From Gemmataceae bacterium (GTDB lineage Bacteria > Planctomycetota > Planctomycetia > Gemmatales > Gemmataceae): a stretch of 57,153 nt of DNA. Below, piece after piece: positions 19,186-28,461 of this stretch (position 1 is its first letter; the number at the start of each line of letters is the position of its first letter). Under the pieces are notes generated by a model, which was given only the letters and a program-made list of their open reading frames with translations, did no database searches and had not been told where the DNA came from. The stretch covers positions 1-57,153 of the forward strand of contig JANWYO010000061.1 in NCBI GenBank assembly GCA_025055215.1, read 5' to 3'. The translations under genes were made by a program, and so were the position numbers.

Positions 19186-20973
19186 ATGCTCACCTGCCAC
19201 CGACTGTCGCTGATGATAGGGCTTGGGTCGCTGCTCAGCCCCATGCTGGCCCCTACGGCGGCGGCCGGGCCGCCGGCCCGGCTGCCGAACATCGTCGTCT
19301 TCCTGGCCGACGACCAGGGCTGGGGGGACCTGAGCATTCACGGCAACAGCAACCTCGCCACTCCTCACATCGACTCCCTCGGCCGCGACGGCGCGCTCTT
19401 CGAACGCTTTTTCGTCTGTCCCGTTTGCTCTCCCACCCGTGCCGAATTCCTCACCGGGCGCTACCACCCCCGTACGGGTGTTTGGAACGTCACCACCGGC
19501 GGTGAGCGACTCAACCTCGACGAAAAGACCATCGCCGACGCCTTCAAAGCCGCCGGCTACGCCACCGGCGCCTTCGGCAAGTGGCATAACGGCTCGCAAT
19601 ACCCCTACCATCCGAGGGGCCGCGGTTTCGACGAGTTCTACGGTTTCTGCTCCGGGCATTGGGGGGAGTACTTCGACCCACCACTGGAACACAATGGCCA
19701 ACTGGTCCGCGGCAAGGGTTACATCACCGACGACCTCACCGACCGCGCCCTGGCCTTCATCGCCAAGCACCGCGACCGCCCCTTCTTCTGCTATCTGGCC
19801 TACAATACGCCCCATTCGCCCATGCAGGTCCCTGACCGCTTTTATGCCAGGTTCCGCGATGCCGACCTGAAACGACGCGCCCACGGGCCCCAGGTCGAAG
19901 ACCTTGCCTTCACCCGCGCCGCCCTCGCCATGTGCGAAAACATCGACCACAACGTCGGTCGGGTGCTCCGCCAACTCGACGAGCTGGGCCTGAGCCAGCA
20001 GACGATGGTGCTCTATTTCAGCGACAATGGCCCCAACAGCTGGCGCTGGAACGGTGGCATGAAGGGGCGTAAAGGATCCACCGACGAAGGCGGGGTGCGC
20101 TCGCCGTTGTTGCTGCGTTGGCCGGGGATGATCCGACCTGGGACGCGGGTGACGGCCATCGCCGCAGCGATCGACTTGTTGCCGACGTTGGCCGACTTGG
20201 CCGGCGTGCCCCTGGTGGGGCACCCGCCGCTCGATGGCCGCAGCCTGGCCCCGCTGCTGCGGGGCCAGGCCGACTCCTGGCCCGACGACCGCCTGATCTT
20301 CTCTCATTGGGGCGGCCAAGTCAGCGTCCGCTCGCAGCAATATCGCCTCGACAATCGCGGCCAACTCTTCGACATGATCGCCGATCCCGGCCAGCAGCAC
20401 GACCGGGCGAACGACCGGCCCGAGGTCGCGGAACGCCTCCGTCAAGCCGTCGCCCGGTGGAAGCGCGACGTGCTCAGCGAATTGACCAAGGACCAGCGGC
20501 CGTTTCCCGTTGGCTATCATGATTTTCCCGTGACCTACCTTCCGGCGCGCGATGGGGTGCCTCACGGCCAGGTCCGCCGTAGTGCCAAGGCCCCCAATTG
20601 CTCCTTTTTCACCAACTGGACAGCGTTGGACGACCGCATGACCTGGGACATTGAAGTAGCCACCACCGGCACCTACGAAGCGGTCATCTACTACACCTGC
20701 CCCGCGGCGGACGTCGGTGCCACGATCGAACTGAGCTTCGGCGACCGTCGGGTTCAGGCGCAGGTCAAGGAACCCCACGATCCCCCACTCCGTGGGGCGG
20801 AGCACGACCGCGTGCCGCGGCAGGGTGAGTCTTACGTCAAGGACTTCCGTCCCCTGTCCTTGGGCACGATGAACCTGTCGCAAGGACGCGGCCCCCTGAC
20901 GCTTCGCGCGTTGCGCATTCCCGGTAAACAGGTGATGGACCTGCGCCTGGTCGTGCTCACCTTGCGCGACTGA
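19186..20973 (+). CDS. Exported sulfatase with C-terminal accessory domain
   Basis: A 595-residue sulfatase of the arylsulfatase family. An N-terminal signal peptide (about 1-28) is followed by [14 protein letters not shown], which supplies the metal-binding Asp pair (42-43), and by [13 protein letters not shown], where Cys81 in CxPxR is the residue converted to formylglycine. GKWHNG and FSDNGPN complete the active site. Residues from about 450 form an extra beta-rich domain ([19 protein letters not shown]) that is not part of the catalytic fold and may bind substrate. GAGGGA lies 9 nt before the chosen ATG; an in-frame Met 16 codons upstream lacks this. The sulfated substrate is unknown. The maturase gene is not in the window. 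Confidence 0.93.
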   Translation: MLTCHRLSLMIGLGSLLSPMLAPTAAAGPPARLPNIVVFLADDQGWGDLSIHGNSNLATPHIDSLGRDGALFERFFVCPVCSPTRAEFLTGRYHPRTGVWNVTTGGERLNLDEKTIADAFKAAGYATGAFGKWHNGSQYPYHPRGRGFDEFYGFCSGHWGEYFDPPLEHNGQLVRGKGYITDDLTDRALAFIAKHRDRPFFCYLAYNTPHSPMQVPDRFYARFRDADLKRRAHGPQVEDLAFTRAALAMCENIDHNVGRVLRQLDELGLSQQTMVLYFSDNGPNSWRWNGGMKGRKGSTDEGGVRSPLLLRWPGMIRPGTRVTAIAAAIDLLPTLADLAGVPLVGHPPLDGRSLAPLLRGQADSWPDDRLIFSHWGGQVSVRSQQYRLDNRGQLFDMIADPGQQHDRANDRPEVAERLRQAVARWKRDVLSELTKDQRPFPVGYHDFPVTYLPARDGVPHGQVRRSAKAPNCSFFTNWTALDDRMTWDIEVATTGTYEAVIYYTCPAADVGATIELSFGDRRVQAQVKEPHDPPLRGAEHDRVPRQGESYVKDFRPLSLGTMNLSQGRGPLTLRALRIPGKQVMDLRLVVLTLRD

Positions 20974-20976
20974 GGC

Positions 20977-21414
20977 TCACTCGCGGCTGAAGACACCCGC
21001 TTCAAGGATGATGGCGTTCTTGCCGGATTGCAGCTTGCCCGTCCGGTCGTAGAACGCCATGTGGACGCCGTCATCCTGAAGGGCCAAGCCAGTGCGCAGG
21101 CGTTTCCGCGGGTTGAAGTAGCGAATCGTCAACCCGGTGTTTCCCGTCGCCACGCGAACCACTTCGGCCTGTTGGGCGTCAAGGAAGCGCATCACCGGGC
21201 CATACTCACTCATCTCGAGGCGCCAGCGCGGCCGTCCCTCGGCATCGACGAGTACGAACGTCTGCGCCTCGAGCGTCTTGGGCCGCTCCGAGTCTGCGCC
21301 CAGCAGCAACAACAACCCCACGACGCCCACCAACCCTGCCGCTGCTCGTTGTAGCCACCGGTTGGAACGCTCCAACCGCGCCACCCGCTCCACCAGCCGT
21401 TCCAGGTCTGTCAT
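20977..21414 (-). CDS. Small membrane-anchored protein of unknown function
   Basis: A 145-residue protein that I do not recognise. It begins with a short coiled coil (LERLVERVARLERSNRWLQR), has one membrane helix (about 24-40, AAAGLVGVVGLLLLLGA) and then a beta-rich exported part (FVLVDAEGRPRWRLEM, TGLALQDDGVHMAFYDRTGK). The Met of MTDLERL follows GAGGG; the longer frame adds 16 residues without support. It ends 3 bp from the end of the sulfatase gene in convergent orientation. Confidence 0.7.
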   Translation of the reverse strand: MTDLERLVERVARLERSNRWLQRAAAGLVGVVGLLLLLGADSERPKTLEAQTFVLVDAEGRPRWRLEMSEYGPVMRFLDAQQAEVVRVATGNTGLTIRYFNPRKRLRTGLALQDDGVHMAFYDRTGKLQSGKNAIILEAGVFSRE

Positions 21415-21678
21415 GGGGAGGCCCTCTTGAAGGTGGGATGGGAATCTACCGGCTACCTTCACGCGCCACCATCGGTAAACCCATTTCCCCTCTCATTTCC
21501 CCTTTTGTTCGCTGATTCGCTCAGATCGTTACAGACAGGCCGCTGTGGTCGCTCAGCCTGGAGAAACAGGCAAGATGCGCGTGAGTCGATACGTGGCGCT
21601 AATTATACTCGAAAACCGTCGGTGCGTTGCCACGGCAAGCCCGACGATCCTCTCTCAGCGGAACACAAGAGGTAGCTT

Positions 21679-22167
21679 ATGCGGGTGGCGGATTTTCTGA
21701 CCGATCAGCAAATAGAGTTCGAGAGCATCGTCCATCCGCCGGCGTATACGTCCCAGAAGCGGGCACGGTTTCTGAGGATTTCCGGCCGGCGGGTGGCCAA
21801 GGGAGTGTTGCTCCGGGGGCCGGCCGGTTATTTGCTCGCGGTCCTGCCCGCGACTCATCACGTCGATACCGCGCTGCTGGCTCGAATGTTAGGCGGGCCG
21901 GTCCGTCTGGCGGAGCCACGGGAACTGGCCCAGGTCTTCAACGATTGCGAATGGGGTACCGTGCCCCCCTTCGGCCCGTTGTATGGCCTGCCGACGCTCA
22001 TCGACGAGTCGCTTGAGCCGGGCGCTGCCATCGTCCTGGAAGCCAACTCCCACGCCGAGGCCGTCCGCATGAATTACGCCGACTTCGAGCGGCTGACCCA
22101 GGGGCGTCGGCTGCGGTTCGCCCGCGGCCCGCGCGGCCGCGGCGAACCTTGTGCGGCTGAAGGCTGA
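21679..22167 (+). CDS. YbaK/ProX-like aminoacyl-tRNA deacylase domain protein
   Basis: A 162-residue stand-alone editing domain of the YbaK/ProX family, which hydrolyses misacylated tRNAs such as Cys- or Ala-tRNA(Pro). The fold signature is present: FESIVHPPAYTSQ at the N-terminus, AKGVLLRGPAGYLLAVLPATHHVD with the conserved Lys, WGTVPPFGPLYGLPTLID, and a final LEANSHAEAVRMNYADF. The specific misacylated tRNA cannot be read from the sequence. A TATACT hexamer lies about 70 bp upstream. Its 3' flank is occupied by repeat copy B. Confidence 0.85.
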   Translation: MRVADFLTDQQIEFESIVHPPAYTSQKRARFLRISGRRVAKGVLLRGPAGYLLAVLPATHHVDTALLARMLGGPVRLAEPRELAQVFNDCEWGTVPPFGPLYGLPTLIDESLEPGAAIVLEANSHAEAVRMNYADFERLTQGRRLRFARGPRGRGEPCAAEG

Positions 22168-22180
22168 CTTCGGGCGCGGG

Positions 22181-22379
22181 GGATGCAGCTATCCTTTGAA
22201 GCAGGGTTGAACGGTCGAGGCGGCGGTTTTTTCCCCGCCCCTGCCTCGTTTCGCGGACACCGTTGATCATTTGGCGATCCCTGCGTGGCCAGCGCGTGTG
22301 TCATCCTCGCGCGAGCGCGAATTGATTGGTCTCTTTCCGCCGCTGGACGCTCACCCCCAAAATCCAAAGGGACATCCGG
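22181..22379 (+). repeat. Dispersed intergenic repeat, copy B
   Basis: Same order of blocks as copy A: GCGGCGGTTTTTTCCCC, CGTTTCGCGG, ATCCCTGCGTGGCCAGC, CCTCGCGCGAGCGCGAA, TTGATTGGTC, CCGCCGCTGGACGCTC and AAATCCAAAGGGACATCC. It lies between convergent genes. Confidence 0.7.
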
Positions 22380-22460
22380 CGTGGTAGTGCGCACTACCTG
22401 GCCTCGTTCTTCGCCCGGGGAACATTGAGGGCGTGGCGTTGATGTCGGTGGGCGACTTCT

Positions 22461-23318
22461 TCACGCCGCCTGACCGGCTTGCTCCCATTTCTGCTTCATG
22501 AAGCGTAGACCTTGGGTGTAAACTTCTTCCGGGTTCGGAAACAAGTCCCGCCAGACACGCGTTGCCGCCGCCAACGCGGGTAGCGCCCGGCCGAAGGCTT
22601 CGATCGTCAGCCAACCGTCGTAGTTTACCTTCCGCAAGGCCCGAAAGGTCTCGTCCCAGTGGACGTGCCCCGTGCCGGGCGTGCCGCGATCATTCTCGCT
22701 AATGTGGACGTGGATGAAGCTGCCGGCGAAGCTCTCAATGGTTCGGGAGATGTTCTTTTCCTCGATATTGGCGTGGAAGGTGTCGTACATCGACGAAAAC
22801 CACGGATGGTTGACCTGGCGAACCAATTCCTGGGCGTCGGCGGCCGTGGTCAGGAAGTAGCACTCAAACCGGTTGAGGTACTCGATGGCGAGCTTGACCC
22901 GCGCCTGCTCGGCGATGTCGGCCGCCTGCCGGAGGACCTCGGCGGCCCGCTGCTTTTCGTCGCGCGTTGGACCTTGGCCGGTGAACACCGCCAAGGGCGA
23001 ATGAAACGGTCCCGCCATGATTTCGGCGCCGAGCGTGGCCGACATGTCGATGGCCCAGCGGAGCCGCTCGAGTGCGGCCCGGCGCACGGCCGCGTCGGGA
23101 CTGATGGGATTGGCCTCGGGGCCAACGACCGTCACCGTAGTGCAGCGCAGCCCCAGGTTGTCGAGTTCCCGGCGGATCATCTGGTAATGTCGCGCATCTC
23201 CCTCGAAGACCGGGACCTCCACACCATCGAAACCCGTCTCCTTCAGACGGGCAAGAATCGGAAAGTGTTCCTGGGTGACGTGGGTGGTCCACAGTAAGAG
23301 ATTCATGCCGTACTTCAT
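22461..23318 (-). CDS. Sugar-phosphate isomerase/epimerase (xylose isomerase-like TIM barrel)
   Basis: A 285-residue TIM barrel of the sugar phosphate isomerase/epimerase superfamily, similar in pattern to D-tagatose/D-psicose 3-epimerases. Metal-ligand positions fit: IEYLNRFECY, SMYDTFHANIEE, IHVHISENDRGTPG and WLTIEAFG supply Glu, Asp, His and Glu. No signal peptide is seen, so it is cytoplasmic. It is the last gene of a run with an aldehyde dehydrogenase, an aminotransferase and an M50 protease on the same strand. Exact substrate unknown. GGAG lies 9 nt upstream of the ATG. Confidence 0.85.
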   Translation of the reverse strand: MKYGMNLLLWTTHVTQEHFPILARLKETGFDGVEVPVFEGDARHYQMIRRELDNLGLRCTTVTVVGPEANPISPDAAVRRAALERLRWAIDMSATLGAEIMAGPFHSPLAVFTGQGPTRDEKQRAAEVLRQAADIAEQARVKLAIEYLNRFECYFLTTAADAQELVRQVNHPWFSSMYDTFHANIEEKNISRTIESFAGSFIHVHISENDRGTPGTGHVHWDETFRALRKVNYDGWLTIEAFGRALPALAAATRVWRDLFPNPEEVYTQGLRFMKQKWEQAGQAA

Positions 23319-23405
23319 CGCGCTGCATCTCCGTGAGGGTGACTGAAGCGGGCAGACGCTACGGTAGAGGGCGCGAGAGAAAAAATCAATCGCCGACCCG
23401 GCAGG

Positions 23406-24146
23406 TCACTCCCAAGGAGGGCGTTGGCGATACGTCCACGGGCCATCGTCGGAGCTGGGCGGGGGCGGTGCATGTTGCAACATCTGGAAGCTGTCGTAAG
23501 CCAACAGGCCAAAAAAGAGGAGCATGAAGACGCTACCCAGATAGCGCCACGCCGCCAGGCCAACAAGGATGGCCAACACCAGGGAAACCGCCAGCGAGAC
23601 GCGGAGTCCCGACCACGGCATCAGCCAAGTGCAGAGTTCGCGGCTGATCTGGCCGCCGTCGAGCGGCCAGATCGGTAGCAGGTTCATGGCCGCCCAGAAG
23701 AGATTGACGATGAACAGGTAGGCCATCGCCATCTGCCACCACTCGGCCGCGGCGCTGGCGGCCGGTGGCCCCAGCAGGCCGTCGCCGGTTAGCACCAAGG
23801 CAAACAAGGCGAACTGAGCCGCCGGCCCGGCCAGGTAAACCGTCAGCCGCTGCCAGCGATCCGGCAGCTTGCTACTGCCGATCGCGAAGCCTCCAAACCC
23901 GTACATGACAATGTGGCCGAAGGCGCCAAATGCTCGGCCGACCAAGACGTGCCCCATTTCGTGGACCAGGATGGAGACAAACACGCACCCGATCCACAAC
24001 ACCCACGAGCCGAACCCGTGTTGTTCAAAGGCCCTCCAACCCAGGATCGCTGTCACCAGCCAGAACGTAGGATGCACGCGGACGGGGACGTCGAACAGGC
24101 GGAAGCGGAGGTCGTATGGGGTAGCGTCAGGGTCGAGAAATTGCAT
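23406..24146 (-). CDS. Site-2 protease family (M50) membrane metalloprotease
   Basis: A 246-residue polytopic membrane protein of the rhomboid-unrelated M50 family. The zinc-binding HEMGH is at 62-66 within a membrane helix, and the third ligand lies in MNLLPIWPLDGGQ (LDG at about 162). Five or six hydrophobic segments are visible. No PDZ or CBS domain is attached. Family members cleave membrane-bound substrates such as anti-sigma factors, but here it sits between metabolic genes (57 bp after the aminotransferase gene), so its substrate is unknown. GAGG is about 10 nt upstream of the ATG. Confidence 0.9.
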   Translation of the reverse strand: MQFLDPDATPYDLRFRLFDVPVRVHPTFWLVTAILGWRAFEQHGFGSWVLWIGCVFVSILVHEMGHVLVGRAFGAFGHIVMYGFGGFAIGSSKLPDRWQRLTVYLAGPAAQFALFALVLTGDGLLGPPAASAAAEWWQMAMAYLFIVNLFWAAMNLLPIWPLDGGQISRELCTWLMPWSGLRVSLAVSLVLAILVGLAAWRYLGSVFMLLFFGLLAYDSFQMLQHAPPPPSSDDGPWTYRQRPPWE

Positions 24147-24202
24147 CGGCGCAGCCTCATGGAGGAACGGGCGAGGTTGTCACGCGCCCCAGCCGGCCGG
24201 GG

Positions 24203-25549
24203 CTAGACGGCCATCGGCACCGAAGCTCGCTCGGCCAGCACGTTGCCCAGGATGTCGAGCGCGGTGTCCACCTGGGCCGCATTGATGCATAGCGGCGGGC
24301 AGAAGCGGATCGCGCTTTCGCCGCAACCCAGAAGCAGCAAGCCGCGGTGAAAGGCGGCCTGCACGATGGCGTCGCGTCGCGCCGGGTCGAGGTCGTGCGG
24401 CGCGTGCGGTTGGCAGATGTCCATCGCCATCATCAGCCCCAGGCCGCGCACCTCTCCGATCTCCGGGAAACGCCGCTGAAGGGCCATCAGGCCGCGCCGA
24501 AGCTGTTCTCCCCGCTGGGCCGCATTCGCAATATATTCCCGTTCCAGCAACTCCAACGTCGCCAACGCTGCCCGACAACTGACGGGATTGCCCCCGTAGG
24601 TGCTGGCATGACTGCCCGGAGGCCAGTCCATCACCTCTTCCCGGGCAATGATCGCGCCCAAAGGCATGCCACTGGCGATCCCCTTGGCGGAGCAAACAAT
24701 GTCCGGCTCGACCCCCCAATGATCGACCGCCCAGAGCTTGCCGGTGCGGCCCATACCGGTCTGCACCTCGTCGGCGACCAGGAGAATGCCGTGCTTGTCG
24801 CACAGCTGCCGCAGGGCGGGCAGGAAACCTGGGGGCGGGACGTGGTAGCCCCCTTCCCCCTGAATCGGCTCGACGAAGATCGCCGCGACTTCGTCGGGCG
24901 GGGCGGTCCGCTTGAAGAGCGTCTCCTCGATCTGCCGCACGCACGAGCAGCCAGCGGCGTCGCGGCAGCCTTGGCAGCCCCGCGGAAACGGGACGTGATG
25001 GATGTCCGGCACCAGGGGCGAAAAGCCGCGGCGATGGACGATCTTGGAGCCAGACAACGACATGGCGCCGTACGTCCGGCCATGAAACGCCCCGAGAAAC
25101 GCCACGGCCCGCGATCTCCCCGTGTGCCACCGGGCCAGTTTCAAGGCCGCTTCCAACGCCTCGGCCCCACTGTTCGTGAAGAAAACGCGCTTCGCCGACT
25201 TTCCCGGCGCCAGCTCGGCCAGCCGTTGCGCCAGGTCGATCTGCGGCGCGTAGTAGAAGTCGGTCCCCGACATGTGCAGCAGCTTGTCGGCCTGATCGCG
25301 GATTGCCGCCGTGACAGAAGGATGACAATGCCCCGTGGAGGTGACGGCGATACCGGCGGTGAAATCGAGGAACAGGTTGCCGTCCACGTCCTCGATCACC
25401 GCTCCGCTGCCGCGTGCCACCACCAGCGGGTACATCCGCGTGTAGGACGGCGACATGTACTTCTGGTCGCGTTCCAGTAACTCCCGGGCGCGCGGCCCCG
25501 GCAAGGGTGTCTGAACGTGCGGCACCTTGCAATGATCGAACAGCCACAT
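24203..25549 (-). CDS. Class III aminotransferase (acetylornithine/4-aminobutyrate type)
   Basis: A 448-residue PLP enzyme. The fold motifs are intact: GNLFLDFTAGIAVTSTGHCHP, FFTNSGAEALEAALKLAR, FVEPIQGEGGYHVPPPGF, LVADEVQTGMGRTGKLW and SAKGIASGMPLGA with the PLP Lys at about 289. A four-cysteine loop at 192-203 (CQGCRDAAGCSC) resembles the Cys-rich loop seen in archaeal enzymes of this group. With the aldehyde dehydrogenase 36 bp upstream, a pathway that turns a terminal amine (GABA, lysine or a diamine) into an acid via the aldehyde is likely. The substrate is inferred, not shown. Confidence 0.88.
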   Translation of the reverse strand: MWLFDHCKVPHVQTPLPGPRARELLERDQKYMSPSYTRMYPLVVARGSGAVIEDVDGNLFLDFTAGIAVTSTGHCHPSVTAAIRDQADKLLHMSGTDFYYAPQIDLAQRLAELAPGKSAKRVFFTNSGAEALEAALKLARWHTGRSRAVAFLGAFHGRTYGAMSLSGSKIVHRRGFSPLVPDIHHVPFPRGCQGCRDAAGCSCVRQIEETLFKRTAPPDEVAAIFVEPIQGEGGYHVPPPGFLPALRQLCDKHGILLVADEVQTGMGRTGKLWAVDHWGVEPDIVCSAKGIASGMPLGAIIAREEVMDWPPGSHASTYGGNPVSCRAALATLELLEREYIANAAQRGEQLRRGLMALQRRFPEIGEVRGLGLMMAMDICQPHAPHDLDPARRDAIVQAAFHRGLLLLGCGESAIRFCPPLCINAAQVDTALDILGNVLAERASVPMAV

Positions 25550-25585
25550 GCGGGGATCCTCCCTCGGTTGGGCGCGGCAGGGGTC

Positions 25586-27103
25586 TCAGCCCTCGTCCAT
25601 CGTCGTCGTCAGTCCCTGAGCCATCCTGACCTCGGTGCCGTAGTTGATGGTCCAGGCAACCTTGTGCGTCACCGTTTCGATGAGGCCGGCAGCCGAGGGA
25701 TGGCCGTTGCCACTCTTCTTGACGCCGCCAAACGGTAGATGGACCTCGGCCCCGATGCACGGCAGATTGACGTAGCCCATGCCGAAGTCACACTCCTCCC
25801 GGAAGCGGCGCATGCTCCGGTAGTTCTCCGTGATGATGGCCAGGGACAAGCCATAGTCCGTATCGTTGTAAATGCGGATGGCGTCATCTTCCGTGCGGAA
25901 GGGGATCAAGGCGACGTGAGGCCCGAAGACCTCTTCACGGATGCAGCGAATGCCGGGGCGATGTTCGATGCGGTAAACGAAGGGCGCCAGGTAGCAACCA
26001 TCGGCCAAGTCGCCCCCGAGCCGGCCACCTGAGAGCAGGACGTCGGCGCCTTCGGTACGGGCCAGGGCGTTGTAGCTTTCGATCTTCTCCACCGCCTGGG
26101 GGCTGATGACCGGCCCGGTGAAGTTGGCGGCATCAAGCGGCTCGCCGACGCGCAGCCGCTTCACCTGGGCCACAAACCGCTGCACAAAAGCGTCGAAGAT
26201 CGCCTCAGCCACCAGGATGCGCCCGGCCGAGACGCAGCGCTGGCCGCTGGTCTTGAAGGCGCTGACCACAGCGCAGGTGACGGCGAGGTCCAAGCGCGCG
26301 TCCGCACAGACGATGACGGCGCTTTTGCTCCCCATCTCGCAGGCCGTGATGCGGTCGTGGTGCTCCGCCGACAGCTGCTGGATGCGCCGGCCGACGTCGT
26401 AGCTCCCCGTGAACAGCACGATGTTGACCCCGGGGTGTCTCACCAGCGCCTCGCCGGTTTCCCCGTCGCCGTGCACCAGGCTGACGACGCCCGGCGGGAA
26501 CCCCGCTTCATCGAACAATTCGACGAGCCGCTGACCGATGGCCGGCGTGTCCTCCGAGGGCTTGAAGATGGCGGTGTTCCCCTCCAGAAGGCTCGGCCCG
26601 AGCATCCAGAGGGGCACGGCAAAGGGAAAGTTCCACGGGGTGATGACCGCCGCCACCCCCCAGGGCTTGCGGCGGACATACGCGTCTTTCTCGGCGATCT
26701 CCGAGGCCAACACCTCCCCCATCGGCATGCGGCCGGTACCGAAGACGTATTGAATCATGTGCAGGCCTTCGATGACCTCGGCCCGGCATTCGGTGATGAC
26801 CTTGCCGCATTCCCGGGCCATGAGCTGAGCCAGGGCGTCGGTGTCGCGCTTGACCAATTGAGCGAGTTGGTCAAAAAGCTCGGCCCGGCGGATACGGCTG
26901 GTCCGCCGCCACTCCGGAAAAGCGGCCCGGGCCGTGGCCACGGCCCGCTCTACCTCGGCCGCCGTCCCCCGGGGAAAGACCCCGATCACCTCCGACCAGT
27001 GGGCAGGATTGCGGCTTTCGAAGGTGGCACCGGCCCCCGCCAGCCAACGGCCTTCGATCCGGTGCCGGCCAGTGATGGGTTGCTGGGCGTGTGTCGATAC
27101 CAT
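25586..27103 (-). CDS. NAD(P)-dependent aldehyde dehydrogenase
   Basis: A 505-residue ALDH superfamily protein of normal length. It has the oxyanion Asn in ITPWNFPFAVPLWM (about 158), cofactor residues in TAIFKPSEDTP and NIVLFTGSYDVGRRI, the general base Glu256 in ACEMGSKS, and the nucleophile Cys290 in KTSGQRCVSAGR. The Met of MVSTHAQQ was chosen because GGAGG precedes it. It leads the run with the class III aminotransferase, fitting oxidation of a semialdehyde made by transamination (succinate or aminoadipate semialdehyde are options). A near-consensus promoter lies about 100 bp upstream. Confidence 0.93.
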   Translation of the reverse strand: MVSTHAQQPITGRHRIEGRWLAGAGATFESRNPAHWSEVIGVFPRGTAAEVERAVATARAAFPEWRRTSRIRRAELFDQLAQLVKRDTDALAQLMARECGKVITECRAEVIEGLHMIQYVFGTGRMPMGEVLASEIAEKDAYVRRKPWGVAAVITPWNFPFAVPLWMLGPSLLEGNTAIFKPSEDTPAIGQRLVELFDEAGFPPGVVSLVHGDGETGEALVRHPGVNIVLFTGSYDVGRRIQQLSAEHHDRITACEMGSKSAVIVCADARLDLAVTCAVVSAFKTSGQRCVSAGRILVAEAIFDAFVQRFVAQVKRLRVGEPLDAANFTGPVISPQAVEKIESYNALARTEGADVLLSGGRLGGDLADGCYLAPFVYRIEHRPGIRCIREEVFGPHVALIPFRTEDDAIRIYNDTDYGLSLAIITENYRSMRRFREECDFGMGYVNLPCIGAEVHLPFGGVKKSGNGHPSAAGLIETVTHKVAWTINYGTEVRMAQGLTTTMDEG

Positions 27104-27199
27104 GGGACACCTCCGCATTCGCGACAGGACACGCAGCGGCGACAGCCGGCGGCACGATGAACTGACGGGCCCCTCTCCAGATGCCGGCGGAGCCGCTGC

Positions 27200-27229
27200 A
27201 TTATAAACGGCCTGCGCGGCGGGTAACAA
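27200..27229 (-). promoter_or_regulatory. Sigma-70-like promoter for the aldehyde dehydrogenase operon
   Basis: On the minus strand, TTGTTA (27224-27229) and a perfect TATAAT (27200-27205) are 18 bp apart. Transcription would start near 27193, giving a leader of about 90 nt. A hairpin directly upstream (27240-27264) separates it from the preceding gene, consistent with a new transcription unit here. Confidence 0.6.
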
Positions 27230-27239
27230 TGCGAAGGGT

Positions 27240-27264
27240 CCGGCCGGCCCCATCGGCCGGCCGG
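27240..27264 (-). terminator. Hairpin after the Tat-exported isomerase gene
   Basis: A perfect 10-bp stem (CCGGCCGGCC / GGCCGGCCGG) with a 5-nt loop begins 5 bp past the stop codon of the minus-strand isomerase gene. The aldehyde dehydrogenase promoter follows, so a terminator function fits. Confidence 0.6.
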
Positions 27265-27268
27265 CGAT

Positions 27269-28216
27269 TCAGACATCGCACCACGCCACCGCCTGCCGTA
27301 GCCCCGCCAGCGGATCGCGCGTGGGAATGAACTCCTGGCCGACGTAGCCGGTGTAGCCAATCGCCAGCAGCTTCCGCATCACCGCTGGATAGTAGATCTC
27401 CTGAGTTTCGTCCAACTCACCCCGCCCCGGATTGCCGGCGGTATGCACGTGGCCGATCAAGTCCTTGTTCTCTTCGATCCGGCGGATGACGTCGCCGTGC
27501 ATGACCTGCACGTGGTAGATGTCGAACAGGAGCTTCAGCCGGGGCGAGCCGACCTTGCGGACGATGGCGGCCACCTCATCGAGGTTGTCGCCTTGGTAGC
27601 CGGGGTGGCCTTTCATCGGGTGCGAGCCGTCGCGGGTGTTGAGGTGTTCCAGGCAGACGGTGACGCCTTTTTGCTCGGCGTATCCGACCAGCTTCTTCAG
27701 CCCCTGGACGCAGTTCGACAGGCCTTCGTCGCGGCTGATGACGCCGCTGGTCGGGTCGTCGGCGTCGCGCCACTGGTAGCCGACAAAAGCGATGACGTTG
27801 GGCACCCCGGCGTCGGCACAGGCGTCGATGGTTTTCTTCGTCCGGGCAATGATCTCGTCGTGGTAGCGCGGGTTGTTGAATCCCCTCATGAAGGGAGCGC
27901 CCGGCATTCCGTTCGGGGCGATGGCACAGGTCAAGCCATGCTTCTGAAGTGTGCCCCAGTGCGATGGATCGACCAGTTCCACCGACCGGCAGCCGAGCGC
28001 CTTGGCGTGTCGGCAGGTGGTATCGAGGTCCCACTTCTCGCCGGCAGTATGGAAGCACCAGAAAACGACGGACTGTTTGATGCGGCCGTGACGAACGGCG
28101 GGACCGGCATCGGCCCCCGCTTGTTGCGGCCGCGAGCCCCAGGCCGCGACCGCTCCCGCCGCCAAGCTGCTCCGCAACCATTGACGTCGATCAATCCCCA
28201 TTCTGTGTTCTGCCAT
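27269..28216 (-). CDS. Tat-exported hydroxypyruvate isomerase-like TIM barrel protein
   Basis: A 315-residue protein. The N-terminus has a twin-arginine signal (DRRQWLRSSLAAGAVAAWG, about 9-27), so it is exported folded. The mature part is a xylose-isomerase-like barrel closest in pattern to hydroxypyruvate isomerase: VCLEHLNTRDG (Glu), LLFDIYHVQVMHGDV (Asp, His), GHVHTAGNPGRGELDE (His) and YVGQEFIPTRDP (Glu). Planctomycetes often carry such exported isomerase-like proteins whose substrates are unknown. It is divergent from hutI. GAGGTG precedes the ATG. Confidence 0.85.
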   Translation of the reverse strand: MAEHRMGIDRRQWLRSSLAAGAVAAWGSRPQQAGADAGPAVRHGRIKQSVVFWCFHTAGEKWDLDTTCRHAKALGCRSVELVDPSHWGTLQKHGLTCAIAPNGMPGAPFMRGFNNPRYHDEIIARTKKTIDACADAGVPNVIAFVGYQWRDADDPTSGVISRDEGLSNCVQGLKKLVGYAEQKGVTVCLEHLNTRDGSHPMKGHPGYQGDNLDEVAAIVRKVGSPRLKLLFDIYHVQVMHGDVIRRIEENKDLIGHVHTAGNPGRGELDETQEIYYPAVMRKLLAIGYTGYVGQEFIPTRDPLAGLRQAVAWCDV

Positions 28217-28461
28217 CGCGCACCTCGCTTGACCACAGCAACGGCTTGACCCGATCCGATCATCCTACACCAAGCGCTGCCCTCATCCACTGGCAATGAG
28301 GAGCTTGGGTATACTACGCTGACTGGAAGGCGTGCCAGCGCCAAGGAACTCGTCGGCCTGCCGGCCGTGCCACCGCAAAGCACCCATGCAACGCGTTCCA
28401 GCGGTGGCGTGCGGCGGTGCGTCGGCCGACGGGCCGGCGGCCGCCGGCGAAAGGGAAGTCC

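Noticed and set aside
18885-19187. Possible 100-residue minus-strand gene in the gap before the sulfatase
   Set aside because: Arg- and Pro-rich without homology, its start overlaps the sulfatase start, and there is no ribosome-binding site.
19105-20883. 592-codon minus-strand frame opposite the sulfatase gene
   Set aside because: It mirrors the sulfatase coding pattern; the plus-strand gene has signal peptide, active-site motifs and a ribosome-binding site.
23340-23405. Intrinsic terminator after the M50 protease gene
   Set aside because: A T-run exists on the minus strand, but the stem before it is only 4 bp.
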